Origin: an uncultured Elusimicrobiales bacterium
GTDB lineage: Bacteria; Elusimicrobiota; Elusimicrobia; Elusimicrobiales; Elusimicrobiaceae
NCBI GenBank assembly: GCA_944327085.1
Contig: CALVGG010000004.1
Location: 1-64,000 of the forward strand
Direction of reading: 5' to 3'
DNA: 64,000 nucleotides
In this document: in pieces, positions 24,553 through 30,429 of the stretch
Numbering within the stretch: the stretch's first letter is position 1
Layout of the letters: each line of letters begins with the position of its first letter
The notes under the pieces: model-generated
Databases searched by the model: none
What the model saw: the letters and a program-made list of their open reading frames with translations, nothing else
Told to the model about the DNA's origin: nothing
Made by a program: the position numbers and the translations under genes

Positions 24553-25610
24553 TTTTTAGCTCCAGCAGGCAATACTACGCTTACGTCAAACCCGGATAAA
24601 CGCGCATATTTGGGGTCCTTCCAATACCAAACCCCTACCCCGGAAAATCTGCCGTTAAAAGCCCTGTCAAACGGGGTAAAACGTAAACGTTTGCCTACAA
24701 AAAAATCCATGGCAAAAGTTTCCTCTTTGGGAAACGCCGCCGCTACCGAAGCCGATAAATTATATTCCGTATGCCCCAACCCGGCATAGATAAAAAATAC
24801 CATATCCGGGTAGGTTTCGTGCATGGCTTGGATTTGTTTAATCCAATGTCTGTTGCGCGTTTGCACAGCCAGCGCGGTGGAAGATAAAAATGCCGTGCCC
24901 TTTTTTTCCGTCAAAATTTCGTTGGTTGCCTGCGCACGGGCAACGGGTTCTTCCAAACCAAAAACGGGTATGCGCCATTTCATTAACAGATTAAAAAAAG
25001 CCCTTTTGCTGGTAACGCGCGCTTCCATTTCTTTGGGAAGCAAAGACACATTGGTATCCAAAACAAATTCTGTTAAAACCATTATTTTCTTTTCCGGGTG
25101 GCGCTTTTTATAACGGGCCAAAATATATAAAATCTGTTTTTCTATATCAGGCTGATGGTGCATCTCCCCCAAGAAAATAAATTTGGCCGAAGGCGGAATT
25201 AAAGAAACCAAATCCGCCGTACGCGCATATTGCAGCCGTTCTTTAATTTCCTGCCTGTTGGCGCGCAAGCGGCGCACCGTGTGCTCAACAGACAAACGGG
25301 CTGCCAACTCTAAACGGTTATTAGTCAAAACCGCCGCTTGTTCATAGGCGCTGGCTGCGCGGCTTTGCACTCTGAAACTCCAAGGCAATACATCCTGTGC
25401 GGAAAAATGTAAAAAAGGAGCCACTGCATCGGCTGCGGCATAAGTACGCGACAATTCTTTTTGTGCTTTGGCCGGGTTGGTCATCAACCTTTCTCCTTTG
25501 CGTATTAACGCTTTTTGCACCTGGGCCCATTGCTGTGCCTGTACACCGTAGCCCCCCATGCACAATAAGCAAAACAAGACAAAAATTTTTTTAATCCCCA
25601 AAGTCTTCAT
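24549..25610 (-). CDS. Exported ChaN/EreA/Tiki-like protein, array gene 1 (copy F)
   Basis: 353 residues from ATG 25610; signal peptide to about VQAQ (23-26). Motifs: NNR (97-99), FLGEMH (146-151), LTEF (179-182), FGLEEP (217-222), TRNRHW (251-256, Thr for Leu), YAGLGHTEY (275-283), ETFA and RLSGFD. First gene of the array and nearest to copy A in the helical N-terminal part. ATG 25610 has GAGG 9 nt upstream. ATG 25625 is an alternative, 6 nt from a TATCAT -10-like hexamer. A Fur-box-like sequence and a GGCCC repeat lie upstream. Confidence 0.82.
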   Translation of the reverse strand: MKTLGIKKIFVLFCLLCMGGYGVQAQQWAQVQKALIRKGERLMTNPAKAQKELSRTYAAADAVAPFLHFSAQDVLPWSFRVQSRAASAYEQAAVLTNNRLELAARLSVEHTVRRLRANRQEIKERLQYARTADLVSLIPPSAKFIFLGEMHHQPDIEKQILYILARYKKRHPEKKIMVLTEFVLDTNVSLLPKEMEARVTSKRAFFNLLMKWRIPVFGLEEPVARAQATNEILTEKKGTAFLSSTALAVQTRNRHWIKQIQAMHETYPDMVFFIYAGLGHTEYNLSASVAAAFPKEETFAMDFFVGKRLRFTPFDRAFNGRFSGVGVWYWKDPKYARLSGFDVSVVLPAGAKK

Positions 25611-25631
25611 AGCGAGAATCCTCATACTATT

Positions 25632-25650
25632 ATGATAGATAATCATTCTC
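25632..25650 (-). promoter_or_regulatory. Fur-box-like sequence at the head of the ChaN-like array
   Basis: Read on the plus strand, 25638-25650 matches 12 of 13 positions of the right part of the consensus Fur box (GATAATCATTATC); over the full 19 positions (25632-25650) the match is 13. It covers a TATCAT hexamer that could be the -10. ChaN of Campylobacter is iron-regulated, which makes this site of interest, but such AT-rich matches arise by chance. Confidence 0.35.
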
Positions 25651-25660
25651 TATACAGCCA

Positions 25661-25674
25661 GGGTCTTTGGGCCC
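25661..25674 (-). promoter_or_regulatory. GGCCC-N3-GACCC motif upstream of copy F
   Basis: Minus-strand reading GGGCCCAAAGACCC. Nearly the same sequence lies upstream of the two other ChaN-like loci (49431-49443 and 61057-61069). Possibly an activator or repressor site. The rest of 25675-25900 shows no convincing gene. Confidence 0.4.
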
Positions 25675-25907
25675 ATTTTAAGGTGGGTCTTATGGTACGG
25701 GTTTTCAGGAGGTTGTTCCTATTGCAATGCGCGGCTTTTACCCTCCGCCCTTTGTGGCCGCCCGCCAAAGCGCCAAAACAACCCAAAATATCCCCTTTTT
25801 GAAAACCACGCGCCCAATACCCAGGTATTTGCCACCAAATAGACAGGTTTATGGCTGCCCGCCAGCAATGCGCGCCGGCTTATTCTCCGCCGGTTTACAA
25901 CAATAAA

Positions 25908-25932
25908 AAACCCCTCCTTGCAGGAGGGGTTT
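25908..25932 (-). terminator. Intrinsic terminator after rplA
   Basis: 11-bp stem 25908-25918/25922-25932 (AAACCCCTCCT), tight 3-nt loop and T tail on the minus strand. Closes the ribosomal cluster before the ChaN-like array. Confidence 0.9.
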
Positions 25933-25950
25933 TAGTGCAAAAGAGAGCTA

Positions 25951-26625
25951 CTATTTGGTAGTAACAAACACACCGGGGCCCATGGTGGAGCTTAAAGAAA
26001 TGCTCTTTACATAAACGCCCTTGGAGGTGTTCGGTTTAACACGAAGGATCGTGTCCATCACAGCTTTTGCATTTTCGGCCAATTTGGCGGCATCAAAAGA
26101 AGCCTTGCCAATAATGGTGTGTACGATACCGTAAGCGTCGGCTTTAAAGTCTACGCGGCCGGCTTTTAAGTCCTTAATCGTATTGGCTACGTCAAACGTA
26201 ACGGTGCCCGTTTTGGGGGTGGGCATCAGGCCGCGGGGGCCCAACACTTTGGCGGCTTTGGCCAGGTCTTTCATGGTATCCGGGGTGGCAACTAAAACGT
26301 CAAAGTCAATTTTGCCTTTCAATACTTCTTCCACAATGTCTTCCGCGCCTACGCGGTCGGCACCGGCTTTTTCGGCTTCTTGGGCGTGTTCGCCTTTGGC
26401 AATAACGGCAATGCGTTTGGTTTTGCCCGTACCATGCGGCAATACTACGGCAGCACGAACCATTTGGTCCGCTTTTTTCGTATCAATACCCAAGCTGACG
26501 TGCAATTCAACGGTTTCGTCAAATTTGGCTTTGGCATTGTCTTTTACGATTTGAGCGGCTTCCGCCAACGTATACACTTTGGCTTTATCGTATGCTTTTC
26601 TAGCTGCTTCAATTCTTTTTCCCAT
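25951..26625 (-). CDS. rplA: 50S ribosomal protein L1
   Basis: 224-residue L1, which forms the mobile L1 stalk on 23S rRNA and in many bacteria represses its own operon. Signature segments include KFDETVELHVSLGIDTKKADQ, GPRGLMPTPKTGTVT and VRVDFKADAYGIVHTIIGK-like C-terminal residues. Last gene of secE-nusG-rplK-rplA; rplJ-rplL-rpoB do not follow here. Confidence 0.97.
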   Translation of the reverse strand: MGKRIEAARKAYDKAKVYTLAEAAQIVKDNAKAKFDETVELHVSLGIDTKKADQMVRAAVVLPHGTGKTKRIAVIAKGEHAQEAEKAGADRVGAEDIVEEVLKGKIDFDVLVATPDTMKDLAKAAKVLGPRGLMPTPKTGTVTFDVANTIKDLKAGRVDFKADAYGIVHTIIGKASFDAAKLAENAKAVMDTILRVKPNTSKGVYVKSISLSSTMGPGVFVTTK

Positions 26626-26683
26626 CTAAAATCTCCTTTAGGTACTAGCGGGCCGGGACGGCCCTCCCTCTTACCTTCAAAAT

Positions 26684-27118
26684 TTATTTTACTACGTCTA
26701 CACCCATGCTGCGGCAGGTGCCTTTCACCATTTCCGCGGCTTGTTTGATGTCTTTGGTGTTCAAGTCAGGCAATTTCTGCGCGGCGATTTTTTCGCACTG
26801 CGCTTGGGTAATCTTGCCTACTTTGTCTTTGTGGGGCTGGCCGGAACCTTTGGCCAAACCTAATTCTTTTACAATCAGCACAGCCATAGGCGGCATCTTG
26901 GTGATAAAGGTGAAGGAGCGGTCTTCATATACAGTAATTACGACCGGGATCTTTACCCCTTTTTCCAATTTAGCCGTTTTGGCGTTAAACTGCTTGCAGA
27001 ATTCCATGATGTTTACACCATGCTGCCCCAAAGCAGGCCCCACTGGCGGGGCCGGGTTGGCGGCACCGGCGGGAATCTGCAGCTTGATATATCCTTTAAT
27101 TTTTTTCTCTTTTGCCAT
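26684..27118 (-). CDS. rplK: 50S ribosomal protein L11
   Basis: 144-residue L11 of the GTPase-associated centre. Recognised from [28 protein letters not shown]-type N terminus ([14 protein letters not shown]) and the C-terminal rRNA-binding domain with [10 protein letters not shown]. Spaced 58 nt from rplA. Confidence 0.97.
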   Translation of the reverse strand: MAKEKKIKGYIKLQIPAGAANPAPPVGPALGQHGVNIMEFCKQFNAKTAKLEKGVKIPVVITVYEDRSFTFITKMPPMAVLIVKELGLAKGSGQPHKDKVGKITQAQCEKIAAQKLPDLNTKDIKQAAEMVKGTCRSMGVDVVK

Positions 27119-27160
27119 TTTTTTGTTACTCCATATTTTTTACTGCTTACTGCGGTAAAA

Positions 27161-27694
27161 CTAGTTCTTTTCCACCTGCAGAAAATCCACTTCCACAGGG
27201 GTGGCGCGGTCAAACACGGTTACCATCACCTTCAGTTTGTTTTTCTGTTCGTTTACATCTTCCACCACGCCAATAAAGTGCTTGAACGGACCTTCGGTAA
27301 TACGCACGCTTTCGCCGCGTTCAAATTCCACCATATGTTTCGGTTTGCCGCTGGTATTATCGGTAAGTTCCACAATACCGGCAATTTCCTCTTCCGGCAA
27401 CGGCACCGGGTTGGGGTCTCCCAAAAAGCCGGTAACGCCGCTGATATTGCGGATAAACCAGTATGCTTCACTGGTTAATAACATCTGCACCAACACATAA
27501 CCGGGGAAGAATTTGCGTTTACGTAAGATTTTTTTATTTTGTTTTACTTCTACTACTTCTTCGGTAGGAACCAAAACGTTAAAGATACGGTCTCCAAAAT
27601 TTTGGGAATCCACATTTAAGAGAATTTTTTCTCTTACTTTGTCTTCATGACCGGTTTGGGTATGCACAACGTACCAGCATTTTTCTTCAGACAT
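27161..27694 (-). CDS. nusG: Transcription termination/antitermination factor NusG
   Basis: 177 residues: NGN domain (CWYVVHTQTGHEDKV, FPGYVLVQM) that binds RNA polymerase, and a C-terminal KOW domain (VRITEGPFKHFIGVVEDVN) that contacts Rho or S10. Start codon overlaps the secE stop by one base, so the pair is coupled. Confidence 0.97.
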   Translation of the reverse strand: MSEEKCWYVVHTQTGHEDKVREKILLNVDSQNFGDRIFNVLVPTEEVVEVKQNKKILRKRKFFPGYVLVQMLLTSEAYWFIRNISGVTGFLGDPNPVPLPEEEIAGIVELTDNTSGKPKHMVEFERGESVRITEGPFKHFIGVVEDVNEQKNKLKVMVTVFDRATPVEVDFLQVEKN

Positions 27695-27882
27695 TAGCGT
27701 CCTCCAACGACGAGCCCCAGCACTTTGGTAAGGCCAAAGTCTATAATGCTGACGTACGCGGCCAAAATAGCCACCACAATGGCTACCAAAATGGTGGATT
27801 GCACCACTTCTTTGCGTGTCAGCCAGGTGGATTTTTTAAGCTCGGCTACCGATTGTTTCAGAAAACTGATTGCTTTGTTCAT
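27694..27882 (-). CDS. secE: Preprotein translocase subunit SecE
   Basis: 62-residue single-span SecE: N-terminal amphipathic part (FLKQSVAELKKSTWLTRKEV, the KKSTWPT-type motif) and one C-terminal membrane helix (TILVAIVVAILAAYVSIIDF). Short form typical of most bacteria. Directly downstream of tRNA-Trp. Confidence 0.96.
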   Translation of the reverse strand: MNKAISFLKQSVAELKKSTWLTRKEVVQSTILVAIVVAILAAYVSIIDFGLTKVLGLVVGGR

Positions 27883-27911
27883 AAAGTTATCCGTTGTTCC
27901 TAAAATAAAAC

Positions 27912-27986
27912 TGGCAGGAGCGGAAGGACTCGAACCTTCAGTCCCGGTTTTGGAGACCGGTGGTTTACCAGTTAACCGACGCTCCC
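27912..27986 (-). tRNA. tRNA-Trp (CCA)
   Basis: 75-nt cloverleaf on the minus strand. Acceptor stem GGGAGCG pairs with CGCTCCT (one G-U); anticodon loop CTCCAAA gives CCA; T-arm GGTTCGAGTCC; 3' CCA is encoded. Position between tuf/rpmG and secE is conserved in many bacteria. Confidence 0.97.
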
Positions 27987-27993
27987 ACTAAAA

Positions 27994-28152
27994 TTAAGCC
28001 TTGCTTTCTTTGTGCTTGGTGCTCTTGCCGCACTTTTTGCAGAACTTGTTGAGTTCCAGCTTATATTCTTTCTTTTTGCCGCGGACCTGATAGTAGTTTT
28101 TATTTTTGCATTCCGTGCAGGCCAGCGCAATGGTGATTCTTTCAGTTGCCAT
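27994..28152 (-). CDS. rpmG: 50S ribosomal protein L33
   Basis: 52 residues from ATG 28152 (MATERITIALACTECKNKNYY). Two CxxC pairs (CTEC and CKKC) mark the zinc-binding C+ form of L33. ATG 28152 has AAGGAAAA upstream; the longer frame from 28200 adds unrelated residues and is rejected. Lies between tuf and tRNA-Trp. Confidence 0.95.
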   Translation of the reverse strand: MATERITIALACTECKNKNYYQVRGKKKEYKLELNKFCKKCGKSTKHKESKA

Positions 28153-28172
28153 CTTAATTTTCCTTGATATTT

Positions 28173-28253
28173 GGGGGATATCCCCCGGGTTAACGTTCAC
28201 TTTAAGGATATCTGCAGGGACATTGTGTTACCAATGTCCCTGCAACAGTGAAC
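28173..28253 (-). other. Structured tuf-rpmG intergenic region
   Basis: Contains a long hairpin (28215-28225 with 28232-28242, 11 bp) inside an outer 7-bp stem (28195-28201 with 28247-28253), plus a perfect 14-bp palindrome GGGGGATATCCCCC (28173-28186). No T-tract follows, so it looks like a processing or stability element between tuf and rpmG rather than a terminator. Confidence 0.55.
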
Positions 28254-28265
28254 TAAACAATTTTA

Positions 28266-29456
28266 CTACTCAATAATCTTGGTGACGACGCCGGCGCCTA
28301 CGGTGTGGCCGCCTTCGCGGATGGCGAAGCGCAAGCCTTCTTCCATGGCTACGGGAGTGATCAGTTTCACTTCAATTTCGGCATTGTCGCCGGGCATAAT
28401 CATGTCTTGTTTGAAAGTAAGTTCACCGGTCACGTCCGTGGTTCTCAAGTAGAACTGCGGTTTATAACCAGGGGTCAGCGGGGTGTGGCGGCCGCCTTCT
28501 TCTTTCTTCAAGATGTATACTTGCCCGATAAAGTGTTTGTGCGGGGTTACAGATTTAGGAGCAGCCAATACCTGGCCTCTTTCAACCTGAGTTTTTTCAA
28601 TACCGCGCAACAAGATACCTACGTTATCGCCGGCGATACCTTCGTCCAACAATTTGCGGAACATTTCGATACCGGTGGCTACGGTGTTCAAGGTGTCGCG
28701 GAAACCGATGATTTCCAACGGATCACCCACGTGTACCTTACCGCGTTCAATTCTGCCGGTGGCTACGGTGCCGCGACCGGTGATGGAGAATACGTCTTCT
28801 ACAGCCATCAAGAACGGTTTATCGGTATCGCGTTTCGGTTCAGGAATCCAGGTATCCAAAGCGTCCATCAATCTGTGGATAGAGGGCTCACCCAATTCGC
28901 TCTGGTCGCCTTCAATGGCTTTCAAAGCGCTGCCGCGGATGATCGGGGTGTTGTCGCGGTCAAATTCATATTTGCCCAGCAAATCGCGGATTTCTTCTTC
29001 TACCAAGTCCAACAAATCTTTATCATCTACGAGGTCCACTTTGTTGAGGAATACCACCAACCGCGGTACGTTTACCTGTTTGGCCAACAGTACGTGTTCG
29101 CGGGTCTGGGGCATCGGGCCGTCAACAGCGGAAACCACCAAGATAGCACCGTCCATCTGGGCGGCACCGGTGATCATGTTCTTAATGTAGTCGGCGTGGC
29201 CGGGGCAGTCAATGTGAGCGTAGTGTCTTTTATCGGTTTCGTATTCCACGTGGGAAACGGCGACGGTTACAATCTTGGAAGCGTCGCGGACTACGCCGCC
29301 TTTAGCGATATCGCTATAAGCCATGGCTTTGGCTTTGCCTTCTTTAGCCAATACTTTGGTGATAGCGGTGGTTAACGTGGTCTTACCGTGGTCTACGTGA
29401 CCGATGGTACCGACGTTAACGTGCGGTTTGCTTCTGGAAAATTTTTCCTTTGCCAT
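28266..29456 (-). CDS. tuf: Elongation factor Tu
   Basis: 396-residue EF-Tu delivering aminoacyl-tRNA to the ribosome. G1 [26 protein letters not shown] and the domain 2-3 sequences are intact. Gly/Thr tRNA genes upstream and tRNA-Trp, secE, nusG downstream match the widely conserved tuf neighbourhood. Start ATG 29456 has an AGGAGA Shine-Dalgarno upstream. Confidence 0.98.
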   Translation of the reverse strand: MAKEKFSRSKPHVNVGTIGHVDHGKTTLTTAITKVLAKEGKAKAMAYSDIAKGGVVRDASKIVTVAVSHVEYETDKRHYAHIDCPGHADYIKNMITGAAQMDGAILVVSAVDGPMPQTREHVLLAKQVNVPRLVVFLNKVDLVDDKDLLDLVEEEIRDLLGKYEFDRDNTPIIRGSALKAIEGDQSELGEPSIHRLMDALDTWIPEPKRDTDKPFLMAVEDVFSITGRGTVATGRIERGKVHVGDPLEIIGFRDTLNTVATGIEMFRKLLDEGIAGDNVGILLRGIEKTQVERGQVLAAPKSVTPHKHFIGQVYILKKEEGGRHTPLTPGYKPQFYLRTTDVTGELTFKQDMIMPGDNAEIEVKLITPVAMEEGLRFAIREGGHTVGAGVVTKIIE

Positions 29457-29515
29457 TTGTCTAGTTCTCCTGTTTCTAATGTTTACTTCTTATTGTTTAG
29501 TTGTTCCAAAACCAA

Positions 29516-29588
29516 AGCTGGGAGTGGGAATCGAACCCACGACCTTTTCCTTACCATGGAAATGCTCTACCGACTGAGCTACCCCAGC
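29516..29588 (-). tRNA. tRNA-Thr (GGT), copy nearer tuf
   Basis: Minus-strand cloverleaf; acceptor GCTGGGG/TCCCAGC, anticodon loop ATGGTAA (GGT), T-arm GGTTCGATTCC. CCA is not encoded. Identical in sequence to the copy at 29629-29701. Confidence 0.96.
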
Positions 29589-29628
29589 ATTAAAATACTG
29601 CCGGGTCTTAACTAATGATTTCAAAACA

Positions 29629-29701
29629 AGCTGGGAGTGGGAATCGAACCCACGACCTTTTCCTTACCATGGAAATGCTCTACCGACTGAGCTACCCCAG
29701 C
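29629..29701 (-). tRNA. tRNA-Thr (GGT), second identical copy
   Basis: Same 72-nt body as the copy at 29516-29588, 40 nt upstream of it in transcription order. CCA not encoded. Confidence 0.96.
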
Positions 29702-29725
29702 AACTACCCTTTATTGGGTGTTATA

Positions 29726-29796
29726 AGCGGGCGATGGGAATCGAACCCACGTATCAAGCTTGGAAGGCTAGTGTTCTACCATTGAACTACGCCCGC
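29726..29796 (-). tRNA. tRNA-Gly (TCC)
   Basis: Minus-strand 71-nt cloverleaf, acceptor GCGGGCG/CGCCCGC, anticodon loop CTTCCAA (TCC), T-arm GGTTCGATTCC. First gene of the tRNA-Gly-Thr-Thr-tuf unit. The anticodon stem has one U-U pair. Confidence 0.95.
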
Positions 29797-29812
29797 AATA
29801 AGACAGCACTTT

Positions 29813-29818
29813 ATTATA
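29813..29818 (-). promoter_or_regulatory. -10 of the tRNA-Gly-Thr-Thr-tuf unit
   Basis: Perfect TATAAT on the minus strand, about 17 nt before the tRNA-Gly 5' end. The -35 region (about 29836-29841) is weak. Confidence 0.6.
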
Positions 29819-29949
29819 CCAAAAAAAAACTCCCAACGGAAGATTCCCCGGGTATATTGGAACCGTCTTACGCGGGAGCAGGTACGCCCGGCCCGCTTTT
29901 ATTATATGGTTATTGTAGCAAATATAAAGCCCGCCGTACATACCATTAC

Positions 29950-30057
29950 ACAAAAAAGGCGGGCGCGCCCATAACGCGTCCGCCGGTAAATAGAATAGGG
30001 AGGCCGATTCCCCTACAAGAGGCTCACCCAAAAACGGGTCTGTCTTGGCACTCCCAT
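29950..30057 (-). ncRNA. Candidate stand-alone small RNA (about 105 nt)
   Basis: A complete minus-strand transcription unit without a protein: promoter TTGAAA-16-TATAAT, a body of about 65 nt and a strong terminator. The body closes by GGGAG(U)GCC with GGCCUCCC and holds two small hairpins (ACCC-GGGT and CCTC-GGGG), a three-way-junction layout. No known family is recognised. It ends before the tRNA-Gly promoter, so it is not a leader of the tRNAs unless termination is leaky. Confidence 0.55.
29957..29993 (-). terminator. Intrinsic terminator of the candidate small RNA
   Basis: Minus-strand stem GGCGGACGCG/CGCGCCCGCC (10 bp with one mismatch), 7-nt loop, then TTTTTTGTG. Confidence 0.85.
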
Positions 30058-30063
30058 ACTGCT

Positions 30064-30091
30064 ATTATAAAAAGGTTGGTTGAAATTTCAA
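30064..30091 (-). promoter_or_regulatory. Promoter of the candidate small RNA
   Basis: TTGAAA (30086-30091), 16-nt spacer, TATAAT (30064-30069) on the minus strand; start expected near 30057. Confidence 0.65.
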
Positions 30092-30130
30092 GGCCTAATT
30101 TTAAATTCTGTTTTATTTCCATAAAATTAT

Positions 30131-30158
30131 TTGCAGGCGTGGCTTTTTTTGATATAAT
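30131..30158 (+). promoter_or_regulatory. Promoter of tRNA-Cys
   Basis: TTGCAG (30131-30136), 16-nt spacer, TATAAT (30153-30158), 27 nt before the tRNA. Confidence 0.7.
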
Positions 30159-30185
30159 AATTATGTTCTAATTTTTGCTGTACAT

Positions 30186-30257
30186 GGTGCGGTGGCCAAG
30201 TGGTAAGGCGTGAGTCTGCAAAACTCATATTCGCGGGTTCGATTCCCGCCCGCACCT
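30186..30257 (+). tRNA. tRNA-Cys (GCA)
   Basis: 72-nt cloverleaf; acceptor GGTGCGG/CCGCACC, anticodon loop CTGCAAA (GCA), T-arm GGTTCGATTCC. CCA not encoded. Single-gene unit with its own promoter and terminator. Confidence 0.97.
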
Positions 30258-30288
30258 TTTTTTATTGCCTTTTTATCCTTTAGCACCT

Positions 30289-30313
30289 AAGCCCGCCCAA
30301 GCGGGCTTTTTGT
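30289..30313 (+). terminator. Intrinsic terminator after tRNA-Cys
   Basis: 8-bp stem 30289-30296/30301-30308 (AAGCCCGC), CCAA loop, T tail. Confidence 0.85.
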
Positions 30314-30377
30314 TTATCCGGCATTAAAGCGCCCCTTGAAAAAGCCGTATTTTAGCCACATATCCCCAATATGTGTA

Positions 30378-30411
30378 GAAATAAAAAAGCCGGGCCTTGG
30401 GGCCCGGCTTT
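30378..30411 (-). terminator. Intrinsic terminator of the efflux operon
   Basis: 11-bp stem 30386-30396/30401-30411 (AAAGCCGGGCC), 4-nt loop and T-rich tail on the minus strand, just past the RND gene. Confidence 0.88.
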
Positions 30412-30429
30412 AGACTGTTTCCCCAGAGG

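Noticed and set aside
25727-25906. 59-codon frame with AGGAGG upstream (MRGFYPPPFVAARQ...)
   Set aside because: The Shine-Dalgarno is about 12 nt away, the composition is Pro/Arg-rich noise-like, and the frame runs into the rplA terminator. Kept as not supported.
27725-27991. Open frame ending GAEGLEPSVPVLETGGLPVNRR, and frames at 29388-29615 and 53365-53988 with similar ends
   Set aside because: Their C-terminal parts are antisense translations of tRNA-Trp, tRNA-Thr and tRNA-Val.
28305-29375. 356-codon frame antisense to tuf
   Set aside because: Complete overlap with a certain gene in the opposite frame; no signal or motif.
29734-30171. Open frame starting GIEPTYQAWKASVLPLNYAR
   Set aside because: It begins on the antisense strand of tRNA-Gly; this is a well-known spurious translation of tRNA genes. 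It then runs antisense to the candidate small RNA.
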